64,000 bases of DNA from contig JADJTD010000001.1 in NCBI GenBank assembly GCA_016711345.1, positions 3,722,001-3,786,000 on the forward strand, given 5' to 3'. A program made the position numbers and the translations under genes. Under the pieces are notes generated by a model. That model made no database searches, had not been told where the DNA came from, and saw only the letters and a list, made by a program, of their open reading frames with translations. The stretch's first letter is position 1. Each line of letters opens with the position of its first letter. This document shows positions 26,752 to 35,807 of the stretch, piece after piece. This DNA is from Chloracidobacterium sp. (GTDB lineage Bacteria > Acidobacteriota > Blastocatellia > Pyrinomonadales > Pyrinomonadaceae).

Positions 26752-29700
26752 TTAATTACCCACAATCTGAACCAGACCATTAGCCACCGATACTAGAGCG
26801 TCTCCTTCGTTGAACATTATCCGCTCGAACGAGATCGGCGAAACAGAACCTGATTGACCAACCGCCACGAATCTCAGGTTCAAAAGCACACCGTCCACGG
26901 CCTGCGGCCCGTCGATTGGAAATGCTCCATACATAACAACTCTCAAAAGCCCAGGCTCCTGCGCATTTGTAACAAATGAAAGCCCGCGACTCGCAGTTCC
27001 CGTTACACTGACCGGATCGATCTGAGGCTGGACTACCGACGGGTCATATCTGAGATCAAATTCATTCGAGATCACACCTTTGTCCGCAATGCCATCAACA
27101 TTCACAGGCACAACGATTTCCTTATCGACAGAAACGACAACCGTTGGCAATTCAACGATTAAATGCTCCCCGCCTTGATTAAGGAGGGGTGGCAGTCGCT
27201 TCGGCTGACGGGGTGGTTCGTATCCACCGTCAAAAGGTCTCGCACCCGTATTCGTCCAGTTCCCCGAAACCTCGCCCATCAGCAGCGCCGAATAATCCTG
27301 TCCAGTGATGCTGGTTGTAACATCCGAATAGATTCTGTTTGGAGGGCTAAATATCCAACTTGCCGTCAAGCCAGAGCCGGAAACACCCGCGACATATCTA
27401 GCGACTTGTCCCGCGTCAAACGAGGACAACGTTCCGTTCCCGCTAACATCCGCCACAGTAAACTGAGTTCCCGTCAAAACATTGATCCCCGCAACATGCT
27501 GAGCAATCCTCGCCGCGTCGAACGAAGTGATACCGTTCGCACCGCCCGTCTTTGTCGGAGTGATCGTGTACGAACCTGCACCAAAACCTGACAATGCATA
27601 CTGACCGGCGTTCGCTCCGGGAGCAGCGGTTGTTGATATAACTGTTGGCGAACCGGCTCCAGTGATCGTAACATTCGAAACAAACCGCGGTGCCGGTGTG
27701 CCGATCGCGTTGCCGTACGTGATCGTTCCGGAAATACCAGGTAGAGCGATAGAGCTGATCGCCCACGGTGAGAACTGTGTTATGCCCGTTTGCTCGACCC
27801 AATTGTCGCTTGAATCGCGAGCGGCCGCGCCCAGATCGCTCCACACCGCACCGAACCTGAAAAGCTTTAGCGTCGATTCGGTATTACCATTGAGTTCCCC
27901 GTCGAGGTAGTGCAGTCGAACCGCGGATGAAAAACCGGTGCCGCCATTTTGTGTGATCGAGTATGATCTCCTTACCGCATTTGCCAAGCCGGCCGGTTGA
28001 AGCTTGGCCAGATTGACGTTCACACTCGTCGGCAGAGTTCCGCCGGCACCGAACGCGATCCTGTTGAAAGGATTTCCAAAACTCAGCGCCGCTCCGCCGC
28101 CCGAAAAGCCCGTTCGTGTTACGTTTCCTATGACATCGCCCGATCCTGCGGAGGTTCCCGACGCGGGCATCGTCAATGTATTCGCTCCAGTATTGAGGTC
28201 ATTGGTAAGTGTTAAAAGACCGTTGACGGCGGCGTTGACGGCGAGGCTCACGCCCGACCCAGCGTTCGCGATCGTCAGATTATTAAAGTTTGTCGCCGTT
28301 GTCCCCGCGGCAGTTTGCGCTGCCGAGCCGTTGAAGGTTACGGTTCCGCTTTGCGGCGTAAATGTGCCGTTGTTTGTCCAGTTACCTCGGACGTTGAGCG
28401 CGAAATTGCTCGCCGAAACATCTAGCGTCGTTCCGCTTCCGATAGTTAGGCCGCCGTTTGCGGATACCGCGCCGCCAAGCGTTTTTGTTCCGCTCGTCGC
28501 AGTGGAAAGATTATAAAATGTAAACGCGGGAATCGTTTGCGCGCCCGCGCCGTTAAAGGAAACCGTGCTGTCCGTCCCACCGAGGTAAGTATTCGTTCCG
28601 GGCGTAAACGTTCCGGCGACGCCGATCGTTCCGAAGACAGCGAGCCCTCTGTCGCCGGTGCCGCTGCTCGTCAGGTTGTAGTAATTGAAAGCAGGAATAT
28701 TCTGCCCGCCCGCGGAGTTAAAATTGATCGTGCTTCCGGTAATCGTGTGTCCCGTCGCGGTTGCGAAAATAAATTCTCCGGCAACGCCAACCGTTCCGAC
28801 AGGCAAAATTTTGGGGGAATTCAAGAAATACAAATTTCCGTAGTTTGCGGCCAAAACCGCCTGACTGCTTGATCCACTATACCAAACAATGCTGTTTACC
28901 GCGCTCGACAAAGTTCCGCCGGTTGCTGACACCGCGCCGTTCAAGGTCAATTGGTTTGATCCGATAGCGAGCGTTCCGGCGGTTAAAGTGAGCGCTCCGT
29001 TGACGGCTAAGTTGCCGCTGAGACTAACGCCCGTCGCGTTGTTGATGGTCAAATTATTAAACCTTGCCGGCAATGCCGAGCCGCCGATAATTTGCGCCGA
29101 CACTCCATTGAAATTGACCGTGTTGCCGTTGGCTGTGAATGTGCCGTTGGTTATCCAGTTGCCGCTGATGTTAATTGTCGTTGCGTTCACCCCGGCGAGC
29201 GTCGCGCCGCTGTCGATCTGTACGTTTTTAAATGAGTTGCTGCTGGTGAACGTTCCGGCCCTGACCCGAAGCAGTTGGCTGACGGTGAGCCCGGCAAACT
29301 CGGTTACACCTGTCGTGTTATTTAAGCTGAGATTATAATATGGCGTAAATGCCGCCAGCACCTGCGCCGCGGTGCCGTTATATTCGACAGTGCTCCCGGT
29401 CACACTAAAGGTGCCGTTTACGGTCAGCGGGGTTCCGGCGCCTGAAAGCAAGAGGGTGCGGTTCGAGATATTGAATGTCCCTCCCGCATTTATCGAAACC
29501 GTAGACATTTGTTTGTTCGCGCCCAAGGTGGTGATCGAACCGCTAAGAACTGTCGCGCTATTCCCCGAAAGACCACCACTTCCCGACAATGACTGTGTTG
29601 TACCGCCAAATTGAACCGACGCGGTCGAAACGGCAGCGTTATTTGTAAACGTTGATCCATTAAATCTTAATGTTCCGGAACCGCCGATCGGTGCATTCGC

Positions 29701-31401
29701 CGTTAGGTTGCCCCCGATGGTAAATTGACCCGGGCTAATCTGTAAACCCGTCGCGCTTACGTCAACCGTCACCGATCCACTTGTCGAACCTTGCGCGGTT
29801 GTCGTTCCTGAATTTACATTGAGTGACGCATTGAAGCCGGAAGCACCTGCGTTAAGCGAGACGTTCGTGCCGGTGGTCCGAATTGCACCACTGACAGTCC
29901 CGCTGTTCGTAAATGTTGTGCCGTTGAACGTCAGCAGATTGCCGCCCGTTACAAGTGAAGTTCCGCCGCTTACGGTGAGCGAGCTGTTGCTGAACGTTAC
30001 GTTGCTTGCAAGAGAAGTATTCGACGCGCCGGTTAGCTGGAACACACCTCCGGTCCATGCGCCGTTTCCGGAGATCGTTTGTGAGCCGCCGCTGAATGTG
30101 GTCGTCGGAACGGATTCAGTTCCACTGTTTGTAAATAGCGAACCGTTGAAATTCAGCGCAGTGCCGCCCGCTCCCGCCAATGTCGAACCAGCGATGAGCG
30201 TCGCATTACCGTTGATCGTTAGGCTGTCGCTTAATGTGACAGTGCTCGTATTGTTGTTCGTTAGATTGATTATGGTATTCGACGGCGGGATCTCAAGTCC
30301 GGTCGTGATGGGATTGCTACCGAAATAAATAATGTTGATAACTCCTGCAAATGTCGGTGCGGTCGCCAGCGAACCGTTCGCTCGTACGATGGTCGCGTCG
30401 TTGTTCATTGTCAGGAAGCCGGCGTTATTGAACGTGCCGTTCGTCAGGGTGAGCCGCGAATTAACAGATTCGTCAGCGGACAGAGTTACTCCAGCTGCGT
30501 TATCGATACCTAGATGATTGTATGTGACGTCGGTTGTCTGAACAGTCTGGGCAGTGGTTCCGTTGTAATTGACGCTCACATTTACCATCGAGCCCGCTCC
30601 GCTCAAGGGCGTCCCGGCTCCGTTCAACGACAGGATGAATGCCTCGGTGAGCAGAGTTCCGCCGGAATTAACGGCGAGAGCCAGCAGTTGATGATTAGAA
30701 GTAAGCGAGACAGTTGTACTGTTTGTGATCGATCCGATCGCCGCGATCGCGCCCGTGCCGGATAGAAACTGGTTCCCACTCCGGCCGAAGACGAAATTGC
30801 CGCCGGTGATCGTTCCGTTGTTTGTCAAAGTCGATCCGTCGGATCTGAAGTTGTTTGAGACCTTTGTGATAGTTCCGTTATTGATAAGATCGCCCGTAAT
30901 GGTGAACGCCTGATCCGTTGTGTCAAGCGTTGCCCCTGCCGCGACGGTCATTGACCCACCGAGCGAGCCCTGGCCGATCGTCGTGCCACTTATGATTTGC
31001 CACGGCGAAGTGAATGTCGCAACGAAAGTAACACTCGTGGTTCCCTGGGTCCGCACGATACCGGCGCCGCCGATGTTCCCCGCACCGAAGATCGCGCTTC
31101 CCGCGGTTCCGTCAGTTGTTAGCGTGCCGCCCCCATTGAGTGTTAAGGAGCCGCCAGCATCTACGTTGAGGATGTGGATCGATTCGGCGCCCGATATCGT
31201 AACGACACGAGAAGTTGGGATCGTAACGGTATCGTCGGCATCCGGGATCCCGTCTTCGCCACCGCACGAATCCGTGCAGTTCCAAGTCGCGACGGTTGAC
31301 CAACCGCCATCCGCAACGGCGTTAAACGTTGCTGCGTTTGCCGAAGCGACCGCGAACAAATTAACCGTCACAAACGCCAATGCCCACAGGCGATGCTTCA
31401 T
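26752..31401 (-). CDS. Giant surface protein A4: repetitive beta-rich adhesin-like protein with dockerin and cohesin
   Basis: A 1,549-residue protein from the ATG at 31,401 (GAGGA just upstream), with a clean signal peptide ending near ANAATF (residues 20-25). After an opening GGWSTVATWNCTDSCGG...PDADDTVTIP the body to about residue 1,150 is a long chain of Gly/Thr/Asn/Ser-rich strands (LTLNGAG, FNNLTINNATG, TFTPQSGTVTFNGS), as in autotransporter-like solenoids. There is no Thr/Pro linker. The cassette is a beta-sandwich from about 1,217 (GTITYGNAIGTPAPRFVSN), a dockerin-like pair (about 1,287-1,343, ADVSGNGTLSSFDAGQV) and a cohesin (1,417-1,549). No enzyme motif is seen; an extended adhesin or structural stalk is the best guess. 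Confidence 0.85.
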   Translation of the reverse strand: MKHRLWALAFVTVNLFAVASANAATFNAVADGGWSTVATWNCTDSCGGEDGIPDADDTVTIPTSRVVTISGAESIHILNVDAGGSLTLNGGGTLTTDGTAGSAIFGAGNIGGAGIVRTQGTTSVTFVATFTSPWQIISGTTIGQGSLGGSMTVAAGATLDTTDQAFTITGDLINNGTITKVSNNFRSDGSTLTNNGTITGGNFVFGRSGNQFLSGTGAIAAIGSITNSTTVSLTSNHQLLALAVNSGGTLLTEAFILSLNGAGTPLSGAGSMVNVSVNYNGTTAQTVQTTDVTYNHLGIDNAAGVTLSADESVNSRLTLTNGTFNNAGFLTMNNDATIVRANGSLATAPTFAGVINIIYFGSNPITTGLEIPPSNTIINLTNNNTSTVTLSDSLTINGNATLIAGSTLAGAGGTALNFNGSLFTNSGTESVPTTTFSGGSQTISGNGAWTGGVFQLTGASNTSLASNVTFSNSSLTVSGGTSLVTGGNLLTFNGTTFTNSGTVSGAIRTTGTNVSLNAGASGFNASLNVNSGTTTAQGSTSGSVTVDVSATGLQISPGQFTIGGNLTANAPIGGSGTLRFNGSTFTNNAAVSTASVQFGGTTQSLSGSGGLSGNSATVLSGSITTLGANKQMSTVSINAGGTFNISNRTLLLSGAGTPLTVNGTFSVTGSTVEYNGTAAQVLAAFTPYYNLSLNNTTGVTEFAGLTVSQLLRVRAGTFTSSNSFKNVQIDSGATLAGVNATTINISGNWITNGTFTANGNTVNFNGVSAQIIGGSALPARFNNLTINNATGVSLSGNLAVNGALTLTAGTLAIGSNQLTLNGAVSATGGTLSSAVNSIVWYSGSSSQAVLAANYGNLYFLNSPKILPVGTVGVAGEFIFATATGHTITGSTINFNSAGGQNIPAFNYYNLTSSGTGDRGLAVFGTIGVAGTFTPGTNTYLGGTDSTVSFNGAGAQTIPAFTFYNLSTATSGTKTLGGAVSANGGLTIGSGTTLDVSASNFALNVRGNWTNNGTFTPQSGTVTFNGSAAQTAAGTTATNFNNLTIANAGSGVSLAVNAAVNGLLTLTNDLNTGANTLTMPASGTSAGSGDVIGNVTRTGFSGGGAALSFGNPFNRIAFGAGGTLPTSVNVNLAKLQPAGLANAVRRSYSITQNGGTGFSSAVRLHYLDGELNGNTESTLKLFRFGAVWSDLGAAARDSSDNWVEQTGITQFSPWAISSIALPGISGTITYGNAIGTPAPRFVSNVTITGAGSPTVISTTAAPGANAGQYALSGFGAGSYTITPTKTGGANGITSFDAARIAQHVAGINVLTGTQFTVADVSGNGTLSSFDAGQVARYVAGVSGSGLTASWIFSPPNRIYSDVTTSITGQDYSALLMGEVSGNWTNTGARPFDGGYEPPRQPKRLPPLLNQGGEHLIVELPTVVVSVDKEIVVPVNVDGIADKGVISNEFDLRYDPSVVQPQIDPVSVTGTASRGLSFVTNAQEPGLLRVVMYGAFPIDGPQAVDGVLLNLRFVAVGQSGSVSPISFERIMFNEGDALVSVANGLVQIVGN

Positions 31402-31505
31402 ATTTTCCTCTTTTGAACTACACAATTCACGCCCCGTGAGAGAACCTGTCAGTCATTCTAAAAAACAGCAAAGAAGATCGGCCTGAGAACGTTTATTAGC
31501 CCAAG

Positions 31506-31534
31506 ATTTTACACCCGAACCGTATTATATTCAA
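31506..31534 (-). promoter_or_regulatory. Promoter of surface gene A4 (class 1 leader)
   Basis: On the minus strand -35 TTGAAT, 17 bp, -10 TAAAAT, the closest to consensus of the three class 1 copies. Confidence 0.7.
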
Positions 31535-31563
31535 GCAAACTGTGCTGCTAAGTCGGAAAAGCC

Positions 31564-31879
31564 CATCATATCGAAAGGCGCGGATTTGCGATTGCGGAGA
31601 AGCAGGTTTACAAGGAAGAATGGGAAGAGAAAAACGGCGAAACAGTCAGGCCGAAAGGTCTCGAAGAATTGGACTTTTGAGGTCACAAAGTCTGTAAGTT
31701 GTTGCGTAATATAAGTATAATTATTATACTTTGGAGTTTTCGAGGAGACTAAAATGTTCATATAATTCCGTCGTCCAGGATGTGATATTGGAAAAAATAT
31801 CGACGTGCCGGATAGGCAGCACGCGGTAGATATTTCGCATTGGCTGAATCGTGTCGTGTCGCCTCTAATCACCGCCTTT
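31564..31879 (+). repeat. Intergenic repeat unit R6 (decayed ORF-b)
   Basis: ORF-a is conserved from RRGFAIAEKQVYKEEWEEKN to the stop. ORF-b begins ATG TTC ATA TAA, a nonsense mutation at codon 4, yet homology continues (GCDIGKNIDVPDRQHAVDIS). ORF-b is therefore not maintained here. Confidence 0.8.
31715..31729. promoter_or_regulatory. 15-bp dyad of repeat R6
   Basis: GTATAATTATTATAC, a perfect 7-1-7 palindrome. Compared with R2 the third pair changed from G/C to A/T on both arms. Confidence 0.75.
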
Positions 31880-34800
31880 TCATTTACCTACAATCTCGAC
31901 CAGACCATTAGCAATTGACACTTGCGTGTCGCCCTCGTTGAACATTATCCGCTCAAAGGTCAGCGGCGAAACCGAACCAGCCGTTCCGACAACTGTGAAT
32001 CGCAGATTCAATAGCACACCATTCTGATCTATCGGAAAAGCCCCATAAACAACAACTCGCAAAAGTCCCGGCTCAGTCGCATTTGCCACAACCGAAAGCC
32101 CACGACTTACGGTTCCCGAAACATCAACAGGGTCAACCAATGGCTGCATCACCAAAGGATCATACCGAAGATCAAACTCATAAGAGATCACTTCCTTGTC
32201 TGCGATGCCCTCAACATTCACCGGAACAACGATCTCCTTATCCACTGCTGTCAAAACTTGCTGAACCGTGACCATGATCGGTTTCGCCGTTCTGTAGTTG
32301 TTTTCGCTGTTCATTGTTCCTGCCGGTCTCGCGGCGGTCGGATTCCAGTTGCCTGTGACCTCGCCGACAAGAATGCCGATGTAGTCCTGGCCGGTTTGAA
32401 CACCGATCGGGTCTGTGTAACTCCGAGTCCCCGGTGACGCCCCGACCGGGAAGGTCGGTTGTGATACGTCCGGGACAAAGAACCTCCATTGGTTCGTCAG
32501 GCCGATGGGCGGCCCGAGAGCCGTCACAAACCTTGCGATCTGCGCCGCATCGGTTGACGATATCGCACCGTTGTTAGTCACATCCGCCGCGATCCTCTGA
32601 CGGTCGGTTGCAATGAGCGAAACACCCGAAACATGCTGAGCGATCCTCGCCGCATCCGCCGACGAAATGCCGTTCTGCCCCGTAGTCTTCGTAATTCCGA
32701 CCGTGTAGTTTCCTGCTCCAAAGCCCGTCAGCGTATACTGTCCCGCAGTTCCGCCCGGTGCCGCGGTCGTCGTAAGCACATTTGGCGAACCTACACTACT
32801 TGCTACCGTCGCATTCGAGATAAACTTCGTCGTAGGCGACGCAGGATTGCCGTAAGTCACCGTTCCACTGATTGACGGCGTATCAGCAGGCGTAGGCGTA
32901 TATGTCGGAGTTTCCGTTGCCGTTGCCGTCGGCGTAGGCGTTGGAGTGAATGTTTCTGTAGCCGTCGGTGTCGGTGTATCCGTTGCCGTATTGGTCGGTG
33001 TATCGGTCGGCGTATTTGTTGCTGTTGCGGTCGGTGTATTCGTTGGCGTCGGAGTATCCGTTGCCGTGTTGCTCGGCGTCGGCGTAAAGGTTGATGTATT
33101 CGCTGGCGTTGGAGTATCCGTAGCGGTATTCGTCGGCGTCGGAGTATTAGTATGGGTCGGCGTCGGCGATGCTCCACCGGTGAAATTTCCGGCGTCGGCG
33201 CCGATGTCAACCGGCGTCAAACCACTTCGCGTCTGTCCGTCGTAATCCAGCGTCACGCCGACATTTGCGCCGGAGCCCTCGGCAATCGTCAAGTTTGTCG
33301 GATGCAGATGCAGATCGGGTGTCGCATTTGTGGGATCATTAAATTGAGGATTGCTTTCAAAACTGTTTACGTCTTGCCCGACGGCCGTTCTCCACGCACC
33401 GATGTTTGCAACGTCTAGAGAATTATAGAATCCAAATACGGCACCCGTTCCATTAGCGAAATATACGTTGTTGTTTATGGTCAAGCCGGTGGGATTTGCA
33501 ACGGTTCCGTTTAGCTTTATGGCGTAATTCTTACCGGTTGACGTGCCGCCGTTGGTTCTGGCGTTAAAGAAAATGTTGTCGCGGAGACTGCGGGTATTTA
33601 CCGTCTGGGTTCCGTTAAACGCGTAGGAACTGCCGCCGCCGGAGCTCGCGGTGCCGCCGATATAAACGCTGTTGTGAACAATGGCGTCGGTTCCGAGAGC
33701 ACCACTAATTCCGTTGATGCCTGCCGTGCTGGTGTTTGTCGCTGTCGAGCCGATGGCAATCGCCTGATTAGCGCCGAGGGCGATCATGTTGTTTCGATAT
33801 GATGTAGTTCCGCCGCCTACTCGAATACCGTTTATCTCAGCCGACGTACTCGTCGTCGGTGCCAGCAGGTTGTAGATCAAATTCCTCTCTACGACATTTG
33901 CCGTGCTGCCTGTGAACTGTATGCCGGTCACAACACTCGCGCCTGTCGTATTACTGTTGGTCAGCGTATGGATGGTGTTCTGCGACAACGTGTGATCCAC
34001 AGTCGGGTTCGGGAACATACCGATCACGGAAGCGCCAATGGTCGTGCCGGTTCCGACATTAGTGGTCAGGTTTCGAACCGTGTTCGATGTCCATGCGGCG
34101 TTTGCCTCGGACGTATACATTCCGACCACCTGCGAACCTGTGCCGGTCGCATTGAGTGAGATCGAGTTTGCCACTGTTCCGCCGACATTGTTAGACGTTC
34201 CCGTAAATGTCGTGCCGTCGATCGTGTTCGATCGCATCCCATAGATCGAAAAGTTTCCGGAACCAGCGTTTGTCACCGAAATGCCGCCGATGTTATTGCT
34301 GTTCGCGGTCCAATCGTCATTGCCGACGGCGTAAATGCCGAAAACGTCAGTTTGGTTTGTGGTGTTTGTTGAGAAATTCAGCGATCCGGTAGCTGTCTGA
34401 CTGCCGATAGTATTGCTATTTATGATCGCATTTCCGCGGCGGATCAAAATGCCGATGAACGGACTGCTTAGGCCCTGTTGAAATGACGAAACGCCGGTCA
34501 GGCTGACGGCTGCGATCGTATTGTTACTGATATTCGACACTGCGGCGCCCGTGATGCCGTTGAACTGGATAGCATGAAATTTTCCGAATGAACCGGTCAG
34601 CGTATATGTGCCGGTCTGCGTGCTCGAAGCATAACCGATGATATTGCCTGTAACGGTCGCTCCTGCCATCGAGTTTGACTCGCCGAGGTCGATCGCCTTG
34701 TGTATAACGCCTGCCGAAAACGTTCGGGTACCCGTTTGATAAAACCGGTTATTGGTCACTGCCCACTCAGTGCAGCCCTGATTTGCATACAGGCCCGAGC

Positions 34801-35719
34801 TGCTCCCGGATGCGTGGAAATAATCAAAAATATTGTTGTTGTTAATTGTTATTCCGCTATTTTGCTGGGCAGTTGTGTCAACAGAACCATTACAGTAAAT
34901 TGCCTTGATAGGTAAGTTCGTACCTGCAGGACCGATATTGTTATTCGAGATCGTGTTGTTATCGTTTCCATTGCCGGATACGGTGTCCGTGCTGAAGAAT
35001 ATATTGCCGCCATTTTGAATAAGGGTCGCGTTACGAAATGAACCGAATATCGAGGTGTTTGTGATCGTATTGTTCGACGCTCCTCCGATAAAGCGAATGG
35101 TAGAAGTGCCTGCCGTCGTCGAATTGTTTGTGTTCGATATCGTCAAGGAATTGCCGCCGGTATTCAACCCGTCGATCGTTACATTGTCCGCTCCGTTGAG
35201 ATCGATCAGCGGATTGCCGGCCGTCGTAGCACCTGAGATCGTCCGCGCCGCGCCGCCTGCCGGCGACATCGTGATTGATGTCCATGACGCCGGAGCTACA
35301 TTACCGGCGTTCAGCGTAGACGTTGCCACTCCTTCAGTCGTATTTCCGCAAACATCAATAGTTATAGTGCCGGTATGAACGACACCCGCGTTGATCGTTG
35401 CAAAGGCGCCCGTTCCGGCCGCGCCGCTCAGTGTGGCATATGCCGTCGGCACACCCGCCGCCGTTCCGCCCGACGACTCTACTTCGATAGGTCCCGCTGT
35501 TTCGCACGTACCCGCCGTAAGTATCGGCGCGGCCGGTTCCGGCGCTCCTTCGCTGGCAGCCGTAATTTCGGCAGCAGATCCAAAGAACGAAGCAAATGAA
35601 TCAGCAAAGCCTGCACCCGCTAAGGCCGTGATCGCGAGTGCGAGGACGAGTCCGATCATGAGTGTGATAGTGGTGAAACGGACGAACGATGAATGAGACG
35701 ACTTGGAACGGTTTAACAT
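31880..35719 (-). CDS. Giant surface protein A5: right-handed beta-helix, Thr/Pro linker, dockerin and cohesin
   Basis: A 1,279-residue protein from the ATG at 35,719 (GGAG about 12 nt upstream), with a membrane segment near 17-40. Residues about 120-800 form a parallel beta-helix solenoid (DNVTIDGLNTGGNSLTISNT, NNTISNNNIGPAG, ERNLIYNL). A long Thr/Pro linker (851-946, repeats of TPTPTNTATDTPTP) leads to the beta-sandwich, dockerin-like pair (ADVTNNGAISSTDAAQI) and cohesin (1150-1279). Its start codon is 89 nt downstream of the end of gene A6. No repeat unit separates the two, so A6 and A5 are probably cotranscribed. No catalytic residues of a pectate lyase were recognised. Confidence 0.85.
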   Translation of the reverse strand: MLNRSKSSHSSFVRFTTITLMIGLVLALAITALAGAGFADSFASFFGSAAEITAASEGAPEPAAPILTAGTCETAGPIEVESSGGTAAGVPTAYATLSGAAGTGAFATINAGVVHTGTITIDVCGNTTEGVATSTLNAGNVAPASWTSITMSPAGGAARTISGATTAGNPLIDLNGADNVTIDGLNTGGNSLTISNTNNSTTAGTSTIRFIGGASNNTITNTSIFGSFRNATLIQNGGNIFFSTDTVSGNGNDNNTISNNNIGPAGTNLPIKAIYCNGSVDTTAQQNSGITINNNNIFDYFHASGSSSGLYANQGCTEWAVTNNRFYQTGTRTFSAGVIHKAIDLGESNSMAGATVTGNIIGYASSTQTGTYTLTGSFGKFHAIQFNGITGAAVSNISNNTIAAVSLTGVSSFQQGLSSPFIGILIRRGNAIINSNTIGSQTATGSLNFSTNTTNQTDVFGIYAVGNDDWTANSNNIGGISVTNAGSGNFSIYGMRSNTIDGTTFTGTSNNVGGTVANSISLNATGTGSQVVGMYTSEANAAWTSNTVRNLTTNVGTGTTIGASVIGMFPNPTVDHTLSQNTIHTLTNSNTTGASVVTGIQFTGSTANVVERNLIYNLLAPTTSTSAEINGIRVGGGTTSYRNNMIALGANQAIAIGSTATNTSTAGINGISGALGTDAIVHNSVYIGGTASSGGGSSYAFNGTQTVNTRSLRDNIFFNARTNGGTSTGKNYAIKLNGTVANPTGLTINNNVYFANGTGAVFGFYNSLDVANIGAWRTAVGQDVNSFESNPQFNDPTNATPDLHLHPTNLTIAEGSGANVGVTLDYDGQTRSGLTPVDIGADAGNFTGGASPTPTHTNTPTPTNTATDTPTPANTSTFTPTPSNTATDTPTPTNTPTATATNTPTDTPTNTATDTPTPTATETFTPTPTPTATATETPTYTPTPADTPSISGTVTYGNPASPTTKFISNATVASSVGSPNVLTTTAAPGGTAGQYTLTGFGAGNYTVGITKTTGQNGISSADAARIAQHVSGVSLIATDRQRIAADVTNNGAISSTDAAQIARFVTALGPPIGLTNQWRFFVPDVSQPTFPVGASPGTRSYTDPIGVQTGQDYIGILVGEVTGNWNPTAARPAGTMNSENNYRTAKPIMVTVQQVLTAVDKEIVVPVNVEGIADKEVISYEFDLRYDPLVMQPLVDPVDVSGTVSRGLSVVANATEPGLLRVVVYGAFPIDQNGVLLNLRFTVVGTAGSVSPLTFERIMFNEGDTQVSIANGLVEIVGK

Positions 35720-35807
35720 TTTTCTTTTCTCCGGCGAAATAAATAGACCTATATTGATTTCCAATACTCCTGCGAGCCTGGAATGCCCAAACTGGTAACT
35801 CCTACCT

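Noticed and set aside
31880..35719. Gene A5 as a pectate lyase
   Set aside because: The beta-helix fold is likely, but I could not find the catalytic Asp/Arg pattern of pectate lyases. Many adhesins share this fold.
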